Below are positions 53,095-60,827 of a stretch of 64,000 nt of DNA, piece after piece; positions within the stretch are counted from its first letter, which is position 1, and each line of letters opens with the position of its first letter. The notes beneath the pieces were generated by a model that was given only the letters and a program-made list of their open reading frames with translations, made no database searches and had not been told where the DNA came from. A program made the translations under genes and the position numbers. Source of the stretch: Ruminococcus sp. AM22-13 (GTDB lineage Bacteria > Bacillota > Clostridia > Lachnospirales > Lachnospiraceae); the NCBI RefSeq assembly GCF_003471165.1, contig NZ_QRIL01000016.1, positions 1 to 64,000 on the forward strand, read 5' to 3'.

Positions 53095-53237
53095 GTAACT
53101 ATTCAGCAGTCTGCTATCCCGCGAGGTGTTTTGGCATGAATATGCCAAAATCCCGAGACATACAAGTCAAAATCCCATCGCCGAAGGCGATTTTTAATGG
53201 ATTTTGACTCGTAACTGTGAAGGTACTGAACAGTTAC
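53095..53237. repeat. Modular palindromic dispersed repeat, copy C
   Basis: 143 bp bounded by GTAACTATTCAG and CTGAACAGTTAC. It shares ATCCCGCGAGGTGTTTT and CCCGAGACATAC with copies A and B, but has other inner hairpins: GGCAT.ATGCC and the arms AGTCAAAATCC / GGATTTTGACT enclosing ATCGCCGAAGGCGAT. It is a family member with exchanged modules. Confidence 0.8.
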
Positions 53238-53307
53238 GTTCTATTTTCACTCTGTCGGCTGTAAAATCTATTTTTAAAGTGAAATCTCTCTTACGTCCGG
53301 TTAATAC

Positions 53308-54141
53308 TCATATCATTCTCTTCTTTTCCCGTATGCTGCTCATTTTCTCAAAATGAATAAAGCAATATACTACGCTAAATAGCAGAATCAGATAAATCAG
53401 TATCAAAATCTGCATGCCATACTTTGTCGAAAACAGATCCAGTGCATATTCTGTAATCAGCAGCGACCAGATGTTAGCTCCCATATGAAGCAGCATACTA
53501 CTGTAGATATTCCCGCTCATTTCCAGAATATATGCAAATGCAGTTCCCAGAATACTTGCATAAATTCCCTGCACAATGTTTCCATGATAAATGCCAAATA
53601 TCAGTCCCGATATCACTGCTGCCACCGGCATTTTAAGCCAGTCACGCAACCGCAGATAGATCAGCCACCTGAAAATCATTTCCTCTGCTGCCGGTGCAAC
53701 AATTCCCATCCAGAAAATCATCATAAGAAGGGATTTTCCCTCTGTAATCCTGGTCATGCTATCCTGATAAGTTGTGCTGCTGATAAATGACTGCAACATT
53801 GCCATAAGAAAGTTTCCATACTGCGCCAGTCCTGCTCCTGCCAGAAGCAAAAGAAGTATCTGCGGCAAAGAAAGCCTGACTTTTTTCTGTACAGGTATCA
53901 ATCCGCCCGCAATTCTTCTTACCTTATCTCTGTGATAAAAAATCAATGCAGATATCATCGCCAGGATTCCTGTCAGTCCTGTAAGGAAAATTGTATAATT
54001 ATAATAGGTTTCCGCGGCATTCGCAGATATCCTTGCAAAAACAGCCAGCGCAGTTCCTGCAACGATCTGCGAAATCAGAAAATGAATTCCTACGGGATAT
54101 CCTGCCCTCCAGATTTTAGAAACAATACTTTGTTTTCGCAG
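53308..54141 (-). CDS. CPBP family intramembrane metalloprotease, non-ATG start
   Basis: A membrane protease of the CAAX/Abi (CPBP) family: motif 1 PAAEEMIFRWLIYLRL (paired Glu and Arg), motif 2 FGIYHGNIVQGIYA, motif 3 HMGANIWSLLI. About eight spans. The first ATG (53958) would cut off two membrane spans, yet the same frame is open upstream and reads VGIHFLISQIVAGTALAVFA and NYTIFLTGLTG, clearly part of the protein. No ATG, GTG or TTG is available there; a CTG at 54141 right after the HAD stop is a candidate, so the start may have mutated. Its role (processing of lipoproteins or peptides, or immunity) is unknown. Confidence 0.8.
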   Translation of the reverse strand: MRKQSIVSKIWRAGYPVGIHFLISQIVAGTALAVFARISANAAETYYNYTIFLTGLTGILAMISALIFYHRDKVRRIAGGLIPVQKKVRLSLPQILLLLLAGAGLAQYGNFLMAMLQSFISSTTYQDSMTRITEGKSLLMMIFWMGIVAPAAEEMIFRWLIYLRLRDWLKMPVAAVISGLIFGIYHGNIVQGIYASILGTAFAYILEMSGNIYSSMLLHMGANIWSLLITEYALDLFSTKYGMQILILIYLILLFSVVYCFIHFEKMSSIREKKRMI

Positions 54142-54146
54142 AGGGC

Positions 54147-54794
54147 TCAGGCGAAAAAATTTACAATTTCTTCCGCAGAATCAACGATTTTCAGAGGTTC
54201 TGCATTGGTAAGTTCTTCTTTTGTTCCATATCCGAAAGAAACAGCGATACATTCCAGTCCTGCCTTGCGCGCTCCATATACGTCATGTTCTTTATCACCG
54301 ATCATGATTACCTGTTCTCTGTGTTTGTCCATATTAAGGCGGCAAAGAACATCCTCAATGACTTCTGTTTTATTAGTTCTGCGACCATCCATCTCACTTC
54401 CGCCAATTTCTGTGAAATACTGGGTAAGCCCGAAATGATCCAGAATCTGTCTTACATATAGTTCCGGCTTAGAAGAGGCAACTGCAAGAATATATCCCTT
54501 TTTCTTTAACTGTGCCAGCATATCTTCGATTCCAGGATATACGGCATTCTCGAAGATTCCTGTTACGGAGTAGCGTTCCCTGTAAATTTCTACTGCTTTC
54601 TTTGCAGTCTCCTCATCAACCTGCGCATATTTCATAAACATCTCCGTAAGCGGTGGCCCTACAAAAACTTTCAACTTCTCAAGATCAGCTTCCGGTTTTC
54701 CGATTCTCTCCAGCGCATACTGGACAGATTTGGTAATACCCTCTCCGGATTCTGTCAATGTTCCATCTAAATCAAACAAAATAACTTTGTACAT
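54147..54794 (-). CDS. HAD family hydrolase (phosphoglycolate phosphatase-like)
   Basis: A 215-residue HAD phosphatase with all motifs: DLDGTLTES (nucleophile and acid Asp), VASSKPE (Ser/Thr and Lys of motifs II-III), and MIGDKEHDVYGARKAG (motif IV). A helical cap lies at residues 18-85. It is Gph/PgmB-like; the substrate cannot be fixed. GGAGG stands before ATG. The CPBP gene follows immediately. Confidence 0.9.
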   Translation of the reverse strand: MYKVILFDLDGTLTESGEGITKSVQYALERIGKPEADLEKLKVFVGPPLTEMFMKYAQVDEETAKKAVEIYRERYSVTGIFENAVYPGIEDMLAQLKKKGYILAVASSKPELYVRQILDHFGLTQYFTEIGGSEMDGRRTNKTEVIEDVLCRLNMDKHREQVIMIGDKEHDVYGARKAGLECIAVSFGYGTKEELTNAEPLKIVDSAEEIVNFFA

Positions 54795-54876
54795 GTTTTC
54801 CTCCTGTTTCAGTAAATATCGATATAATATGGTAGATTATATCATTGTTTTTCTGACACGTCTATGAGGAAAAAAT

Positions 54877-55872
54877 TCAGGAATTCATTTTTATCAGTCT
54901 CCCTCCCTGAGAAATAACAAGTAATTCTATTTTGTTTATCTTAGCATCTTTCTTTATATCCAGGATGATTTTATCCTCTTCCCAATACCAGGGACACTCC
55001 ATTCCATTAAATCGAACGGAAAGAATCTGAACAGAACCCTGAGATACTATCTTGATTTGCGGAGTATGGGAATTGTCTGGGGTTTGTATACATTGAAATT
55101 CTACAGGTTCATTTTTTGTATGTGCATATTTACCTGTATACACCTGAACATCTTCATTTTTAGAATTTTTAAAGTCACCTGCGTTCTTGCTTTCCTTCTT
55201 TGTGCTATTTTGTGTTCTCTTATTTTTCTTTACTGATTTAGGTGTCGGTATACGGGTTGGTTTTGGCGTTTTTGTTGGCTTCTGGTGTTTGGCAGGCTTG
55301 GGCGTCGGTATCGGTGTTGATGTTGACGTTGGCGAGATTTCTTCTGGTCTTTTAACAGTAAGTCCGTTATCTGTCTGAGATATGTTTTGTGTATTGTTTT
55401 GTGTATTGTTATCTATTTGATATTGACTATTCCACTGTGAATTATCGCCTTGGATACTATTGTTACCTTGAAAATTATTATTCTGCTGAGAGTTGTTATC
55501 CCATTGAGTATTGCCATTCCCTCCAATATTATTCTGCTGCGGGTTGTTGTCCCATGGCTGTGTACTGTCCTGCATATTATCCTGTGTTCCGTTTCCTGTA
55601 CCATTATTATACTGATATTCATTATCCTGTACATGGCTATTCTGAGTTGTATTTTCTGTTGTGCTGCTATCCGTCTGCCAGCTGTTTTCCCACGTATTCT
55701 CCCAGCTGCTCTGATTCCACCACTGTTCTTCCTGCCATTGCCAGCTACTGTTTTCTCCATTTCCCACATCAATGTCAAATCCTCCCATCTGCATAGCAGA
55801 GATTGTTGCATTCAGGCACAAACACAAAAATACTGATACTATCATTAAAAAATATTTATGATTTTTCTTCAC
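54877..55872 (-). CDS. Secreted Q/N/W-rich low-complexity protein
   Basis: 331 residues with a GTG start preceded by GGAG. Signal peptide YFLMIVSVFLCLCLNATISA. Residues about 35-165 are extremely rich in Asn, Gln, Ser and Trp (WQWQEEQWWNQSSWENTW, then NNNFQGNNSIQGDNSQW), prion-like. A Pro/Thr/Lys linker, about 178-215 (STPIPTPKPAKHQKPTKTPK), could span the cell wall. The last 90 residues form a small beta-type domain (PVEFQCIQTPDNSHTP, VQILSVRFNGMECPWYW). Its gene starts 17 bases inside the end of the kinase gene, so the two are coupled. I do not recognise the family; a kinase-linked surface adhesin or matrix protein is a guess. Confidence 0.8.
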   Translation of the reverse strand: MKKNHKYFLMIVSVFLCLCLNATISAMQMGGFDIDVGNGENSSWQWQEEQWWNQSSWENTWENSWQTDSSTTENTTQNSHVQDNEYQYNNGTGNGTQDNMQDSTQPWDNNPQQNNIGGNGNTQWDNNSQQNNNFQGNNSIQGDNSQWNSQYQIDNNTQNNTQNISQTDNGLTVKRPEEISPTSTSTPIPTPKPAKHQKPTKTPKPTRIPTPKSVKKNKRTQNSTKKESKNAGDFKNSKNEDVQVYTGKYAHTKNEPVEFQCIQTPDNSHTPQIKIVSQGSVQILSVRFNGMECPWYWEEDKIILDIKKDAKINKIELLVISQGGRLIKMNS

Positions 55873-57112
55873 TTCTGATCATCTCCGTTTTCCATAATTC
55901 CAGGTTTCTGCTGTCTGTATTATCCAATATTGCTTCTTTTGACTCATATTCTCTCCATAGTGTCTGACTGGCTTTCTGTTGTCCGGTGCGCAGCAGAAAC
56001 ATTCCGTATTCACCGTATCCGGCTCTATAAGCCTCATCATAATGAAGCATCTGTTCATAATATAGCCTGACATCTTCATAACTCTCCTGATATTCACTGT
56101 TTGTCGCAAGAAGCTGTAATATTTTTCGGGTTTCTTCTTTCTTAGTATATTTTCCCTGTAATTTTCTTAACCTTCTGTCTGCCTGTTCACATATTTTCTT
56201 TTTGACCTTGCTGCTGCCATTTTGAAAATCTTCCTGATAATACAGATCAGTAATTGCCGTCAGTTTTTCATAAAAATCATCTGATTTTGAACCAGACACC
56301 AACCTCGAGCCAAATAAAAGAAATATCATGATCATGGCAAATGCAATACTGCTTCCTGACAAGGCCAGAATATTTTTTATCTTGCTCTGACTTTGTCTCT
56401 TTTGAATTCTGCTTAATTTCTTCTGTACAGTCTCCATATTCTGAAAACGCATTTCCGGCTTTTTCTGACAACATCGAAAAATAAGACAGAACAGTGACAT
56501 ATTTTGTATAAACAGCAAAAAATCAGATTTTTGACACAGGGCAGATAGTGTTTTTCCAAATGTATAGATATCCGTTGCCGCATTGATCCTGCCTTCATAC
56601 TGTTCCGGCGCTGCAAATCCATTTGTGCCTGTACATACTTTATGCTGATATTTATAGCCATTCACCGCGCCACCCAGATCGATCAGATACAATCTGCCGT
56701 TTTCACCAAGCATCAGATTATCAGGTTTCAGATCACCATAGTATACCGGTGGTTTTTGGTTATGAAAATATACAAATATTTCTGTAATCTCTATTCCATA
56801 TTTGATAATCTCTTTTATGGAAAATCGTTCCCCGCTTCGTATATATTCACCCAGAGATTTTCCTTTTACATATTCCATAACAAGATAACATTTCTGATCA
56901 TCTTCTATATAATCTACCATCTTTGGAAGAGATGGATGAGACAACTTCAAAAGCATTCTGGCTTCATTTCTGCCGGAAACAGGGATTTCTTTTACCGCCC
57001 ACAATACTCCCAGTTCCAGGTCTCTGGCAAGATAGACTTTCCCACCACCGCCTTTTCCAAGAGGCTCCAGAATACAATAACGCCCTTTTAATACAGTTCC
57101 AGATAAATTCAC
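55856..57112 (-). CDS. Membrane Ser/Thr protein kinase with variant catalytic motif
   Basis: 418 residues, GTG start with AAGGAGG at ideal spacing. The kinase domain, about 8-225, has the Gly-rich loop LGKGGGGKVYLARD, Lys in WAVKEI, catalytic loop YYGDLKPDNLML (YGD instead of HRD), magnesium loop LIDLGGA (DLG instead of DFG) and GTNGFAAPEQY. A membrane span follows at about 252-275 (SGSSIAFAMIMIFLLFGSRL), then an outer helical region of about 140 residues (YYEQMLHYDEAYRAGYGEYG) that looks TPR-like. There are no PASTA repeats, unlike PrkC. It is probably active, since YGD/DLG kinases are common in Clostridia. It is coupled to the Q/N-rich secreted protein gene. Confidence 0.85.
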   Translation of the reverse strand: MNLSGTVLKGRYCILEPLGKGGGGKVYLARDLELGVLWAVKEIPVSGRNEARMLLKLSHPSLPKMVDYIEDDQKCYLVMEYVKGKSLGEYIRSGERFSIKEIIKYGIEITEIFVYFHNQKPPVYYGDLKPDNLMLGENGRLYLIDLGGAVNGYKYQHKVCTGTNGFAAPEQYEGRINAATDIYTFGKTLSALCQKSDFLLFIQNMSLFCLIFRCCQKKPEMRFQNMETVQKKLSRIQKRQSQSKIKNILALSGSSIAFAMIMIFLLFGSRLVSGSKSDDFYEKLTAITDLYYQEDFQNGSSKVKKKICEQADRRLRKLQGKYTKKEETRKILQLLATNSEYQESYEDVRLYYEQMLHYDEAYRAGYGEYGMFLLRTGQQKASQTLWREYESKEAILDNTDSRNLELWKTEMIRSEEKS

Positions 57113-57348
57113 CGGCGCACCTCCTTATTCAGTTATCAAACAGATAAAATCATCCACTTTCGTTGCATGATTCTACAGTCAATCGGATATTCGCAATTGA
57201 AGCAGGGAACTTACTTGATTCGGTTAAATTTAAAAATTGGAAAAATACGATGAAAGAACTTCACCGCTAACAGATAAATATAGAATAGCACATCTCGTTC
57301 TTTTTGAAAAGCCCTGTTTTTATATTCAGAACATTAATATAAACAGAG

Positions 57349-57493
57349 GTTACTGTTCACTCCGTTCACAGCAACACGCTTCGCGATGCACAGAATTTAT
57401 GCTAATCGCATAAATTCGCGCGGTATGTCTCGGGTTTTCTGTGACCTTCGCTCACACAAAACACCTCGCGGGATATTACCAGTGAACAGTAAC
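57349..57493. repeat. Modular palindromic dispersed repeat, copy B
   Basis: 145 bp, inverted relative to copy A (95-283). Apart from the 44-bp block missing here I find only about two base differences from copy A, so the copies separated recently. The surrounding gap 57113-57591 contains no gene. Confidence 0.85.
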
Positions 57494-57497
57494 AAAC

Positions 57498-57530
57498 AGA
57501 GGACAGTACAATATTTGTATACTGTCCTCT
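57498..57530 (-). terminator. Terminator of argS
   Basis: Stem AGAGGACAGTA / TACTGTCCTCT directly beside repeat copy B; on the minus strand TGTTTGTT follows. Confidence 0.7.
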
Positions 57531-57591
57531 AATGTTTCGGTTTTTAAAGCAGATTCGAATATCTGCTTAATTTTAATCGACTGATATCTCT

Positions 57592-59358
57592 TTACATTCT
57601 GTCCGGTGCAGAGAATCCAAGAAGATCGATGCATGTTTCCAGAACTTTCTTTGTGAGTTTCAGCAGCTGAATGAAAGAAGCTTTCTGTGCTTCGTTTTCT
57701 TCACTGAGAATCTTTGTCTCGTGGTAGAAGCTGTTAAATGCATTGGATACTTCGTAAATATATGCACAGATCTTATGTGGTGCTTTTTCTTCGAAAGCAT
57801 TCTCTACAATTGCGCCGAATCCTGTCAGCTGAAGCATCAGATTCTTCTGGCTGTCGTTTACAGGGTCAAGGATTGCACCTGCATCAAGGTCACCGCCTTC
57901 TTCTGTAAAACGGTTCAGGATAGATTTGATACGAACGATCGTATAAAGAATATACGGACCTGTATTTCCTTCAAATGAAGTAAATCTGTCAATATCAAAA
58001 ATGTAATCCTTGGTAGCCTGGTTGGAAAGATCACCATATTTAATCGCAGAAAGTCCTACGATCTCAGCAGTCTCTCTTGCATCTTTATCCTTTACGCTGC
58101 GGTTTTCAACGATCTTGGTAAACATCTCTTCATTGATGTCTTTGATAAGAGTTTCCAGACGCATAACGCCGCCCTCTCTTGTCTTAAACGGTTTGCCGTC
58201 TTTGCCATTCATTGTTCCAAATCCAAGGAAAGAAAGCTTTGTATCATCATTTACAAGACCTGTCTTTCTTGCGCAACGGAATACCTGAATGAAATGAAGT
58301 TCCTGACGTTTATCAACTACATATAAAATCTCATCCGGGTTGAACAGTTTCATACGCTCAACGATCGTTGCAAGGTCTGTAGTTGTATAAAGAGAAGCAC
58401 CGTCTGATTTTAAAAGCATACATGGCGGAATCTCTTTTGTATCGTTTTCTTCTTTTACATCTACTACAAGAGCACCCTGATCTACATAGGCAAATCCTTT
58501 TTCTTTCATCTCTTCAACCATTCCAGGAATATATGGCTGGGCATCAGATTCTTTTTTCCAGAGGTCGAAAGAAACATTTAACTTGTCATAGTTGCGTTTC
58601 AGGTCTGTAACAGATACATTCATGATATGATTCCAGAGAGCCATATATCCCGGTTTGCCCTGCTGAAGAAGATGAGTTGCCTCCAGTGCCTCATTTCTGT
58701 ATGCCTCGTCCTCTTTGGACTTGCCACTTGCGCAAGGATAAATCTCTTCCAGCTCGCTGATTGTAAATGGTGCTTCTTCCGGATATTCTCCTGTATAAGA
58801 ATCATCAAAGTAGACAAGCTCTGGTTTTCTGTGTCTCAGTTCTGTGATGATAAGTCCCATCTGCAGACCCCAGTCTCCAAGATGTACATCACCGATCACT
58901 TTATGACCTACAAAACGGCCGATTCTTTTAATACTTTCTCCGATGATTGCAGAGCGGAGATGACCTACATGGAGAGGTTTTGCAACGTTTGGTCCGCCGT
59001 AATCAATGATAATTGTCTTTGGCTCTTTTGCTGCAGATACGGAAAGTTTCTCATCTGCTGCCATTTCTTTTAAATAGTCTGCAAGAAATTCACCTTTTAC
59101 TTTCAGGTTGATGAATCCTGGTTTTACAACTTCTGCCATAGAGAAAACCTGGCTGTCTTTTAAATAAGCTACTACATCATCTGCAATCATAAATGGCGCT
59201 TTTTTATATGCTTTTGCACCCGCCATGGCACCATTGCACTGAAATTCGCAAAGGTCCGGTCTGTTGGATACGGTTACCTTTCCGTAGGACGGATCGTATC
59301 CTGCTTTTTCAAATGCTGCGGAAAGTTCTTCCGCCATCTGTTCCATCAGTTTCTTCAT
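57592..59358 (-). CDS. argS: Arginyl-tRNA synthetase
   Basis: A 588-residue class Ia synthetase. N-terminal Add1 domain about 1-115, then PNVAKPLHVGHLRSAIIGES with the HVGH form of HIGH, SLYTTTDLATIVERM, DKRQELHFIQVFR, and the KMSKS counterpart around NGKDGKPFKTREGGVMRL. The C-terminal helical anticodon-binding DALR domain ends in the typical LLGFSAPDRM. Complete. It charges tRNA-Arg in the cytoplasm. No T-box leader is visible upstream. Confidence 0.97.
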   Translation of the reverse strand: MKKLMEQMAEELSAAFEKAGYDPSYGKVTVSNRPDLCEFQCNGAMAGAKAYKKAPFMIADDVVAYLKDSQVFSMAEVVKPGFINLKVKGEFLADYLKEMAADEKLSVSAAKEPKTIIIDYGGPNVAKPLHVGHLRSAIIGESIKRIGRFVGHKVIGDVHLGDWGLQMGLIITELRHRKPELVYFDDSYTGEYPEEAPFTISELEEIYPCASGKSKEDEAYRNEALEATHLLQQGKPGYMALWNHIMNVSVTDLKRNYDKLNVSFDLWKKESDAQPYIPGMVEEMKEKGFAYVDQGALVVDVKEENDTKEIPPCMLLKSDGASLYTTTDLATIVERMKLFNPDEILYVVDKRQELHFIQVFRCARKTGLVNDDTKLSFLGFGTMNGKDGKPFKTREGGVMRLETLIKDINEEMFTKIVENRSVKDKDARETAEIVGLSAIKYGDLSNQATKDYIFDIDRFTSFEGNTGPYILYTIVRIKSILNRFTEEGGDLDAGAILDPVNDSQKNLMLQLTGFGAIVENAFEEKAPHKICAYIYEVSNAFNSFYHETKILSEENEAQKASFIQLLKLTKKVLETCIDLLGFSAPDRM

Positions 59359-59386
59359 TCTCTAACTCCTCAAATTGTTTTACTTT

Positions 59387-59410
59387 GTAACTATTCAGCA
59401 GTCTGCTATT
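59387..59410. repeat. End fragment of the dispersed repeat
   Basis: GTAACTATTCAGCAGTCTGC-TAT is identical to the first 23 bases of copy C at 53095. It lies between argS and degV, with the rest missing. Confidence 0.6.
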
Positions 59411-59488
59411 CTGCAAAAGTGCCAAACAGTTCCTATATTTTTATAATCAGACAGACAAAAGTCCCTGCCTGTATCCGGCATATTCTGA

Positions 59489-60361
59489 TTAATCCACTAC
59501 CACTTTTCTTGAACATGCAACAGCGATAGCACCATGTCCGATATGGCATGCAACACTTAATGATAACGGATTCTGTACAATCTCAATTCCAGGGAAAGCT
59601 TCTGCAATCTCTTTCTTAAATTCCAGAGCTTCTTCTTCGTTTCCTGTATAAGCAGACTGCAGACACATCTCGCCACGTTTCACATATTCAGCGAAGCGGT
59701 TCTCCCAGTCATTCTGCATAGCCTTAAGCATGACACGCTTTGCCTGCTTCTTGCCTCTTGTCTTGGAATATGCATCCAATTTCTCTCCCTGAATCTGGAG
59801 TACAGGTTTTAAGTTCAGAACTGTTCCGATTGCTGCTGCCGCCGGAGTAATTCTTCCACCTTTTTTAAGATACTTCAATGTTTCCAGAGTAATATAGATA
59901 CTGGAATCAAATTTCTGCTCTTCAAGAACCTGTTTGATCTGTGCTGCATTTCTGCCTGCATCTCTTAAGGTAAGTGCATCCAATACAGACTGTCTCTGTG
60001 TAACAGAAATTCTCTGATTGTCTACCACTTGCACTCTCCCATCATATTCCTGAGCAAGTCCCATAGCTGTATCACAGGATGCACTCAGACCGCTTGACAT
60101 AGGAATATGCACTACTTCATCATACTCTTCAAGAAGTGTATTCCAAAGCCCGCACACATCTGCCGGTCCCGGCTGGGAAGTGGAAATAGTCTCATCATTC
60201 TTAAGTCGCTCATAAAAATCTTCCTGTGAAAGAGTGATTCCTTCAAGATAAAGCTTCTCATTAATATAAAAAGGCATCGGAATCACGCTGACACCAAGTT
60301 CTCTTGCCTGATCCTGTGTTATGCCGCTGTTACTGTCTGTGACAATGGCAATTTTTCCCAT
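59489..60361 (-). CDS. DegV family fatty-acid-binding protein
   Basis: About 290 residues from the ATG at 60361 (MGKIAIVTDSNSGITQDQAR). The ATG six bases earlier is only 2 bases from the GGAG, whereas this one has 8 bases of spacing. It shows TSQPGPADV, MSSGLSASCDTA, the central LKYLKKGGRITPAAA and the final CHIGHGAIAVAC. DegV proteins hold a long-chain fatty acid; FakB members feed it to the FakA kinase. No fakA lies here, so the pathway is only inferred. Confidence 0.92.
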   Translation of the reverse strand: MGKIAIVTDSNSGITQDQARELGVSVIPMPFYINEKLYLEGITLSQEDFYERLKNDETISTSQPGPADVCGLWNTLLEEYDEVVHIPMSSGLSASCDTAMGLAQEYDGRVQVVDNQRISVTQRQSVLDALTLRDAGRNAAQIKQVLEEQKFDSSIYITLETLKYLKKGGRITPAAAAIGTVLNLKPVLQIQGEKLDAYSKTRGKKQAKRVMLKAMQNDWENRFAEYVKRGEMCLQSAYTGNEEEALEFKKEIAEAFPGIEIVQNPLSLSVACHIGHGAIAVACSRKVVVD

Positions 60362-60387
60362 ATTCATATCTCCTTTATTATAATTTC

Positions 60388-60458
60388 ATGATATCAGAGG
60401 CAAAAGACCTGAAAGTCATTCTTACTTGCCCGATAAGACCTTTTGACTCTGATATCAT
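60388..60458. other. Long inverted repeat before degV
   Basis: Arms ATGATATCAGAG.CAAAAG and CTTTTG.CTCTGATATCAT enclose about 33 bases. It lies in the degV upstream region without a T run, so it may be an operator or RNA structure rather than a terminator. Confidence 0.5.
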
Positions 60459-60614
60459 TTCATCGTAATCATTCAGTCTTTAGTGTAGCATATTTTTCTT
60501 TGTATCTCAATCCAGAATATAAATTTTTCCATTTCTATCTTAAAATCCAGTGTACTGGTCACTTAATATCTGACAAAACTCCATAGAATAATTTTATATC
60601 GTCAAGGAGTTCAC

Positions 60615-60722
60615 CTAAAAGAATCCATCAGGAATACCTGTAAATTCACACTGTTCCTGCTCTAACAGCTGATTTAACTTCTCAAAGTTATCTCTCATAA
60701 ATCCCTTATCATTTTCCCACAT
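60615..60722 (-). CDS. Possible 35-residue protein
   Basis: A 36-codon frame with AAGGGAG 7 bases before the ATG reads MWENDKGFMRDNFEKLNQLL and then EQEQCEFTGIPDGFF. The composition is protein-like (amphipathic acidic helix). Its ribosome binding site lies in the 3' arm of the long hairpin 60725-60785, which could hide it. It may be a small protein or the tail of a lost gene. Family not recognised. Confidence 0.45.
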   Translation of the reverse strand: MWENDKGFMRDNFEKLNQLLEQEQCEFTGIPDGFF

Positions 60723-60724
60723 AA

Positions 60725-60785
60725 AGATACTCCCTTCCAGAAAACAGGCTTTTTCACAATCCCGTTTTCTGTGAAGAGAGTATCT
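60725..60785. terminator. Long hairpin after ptsI
   Basis: Arms AGATACTC.CTTCCAGAAAAC and GTTTTCTG.GAAGAGAGTATCT. T run on the plus strand is strong, on the minus strand weak (CTTTATG). It lies 43 bases after ptsI and includes the ribosome site of the 35-codon frame. Confidence 0.6.
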
Positions 60786-60827
60786 TTTTCTCTTATAGCC
60801 ACACAGATCTTCTCAATCGGATTAAAC

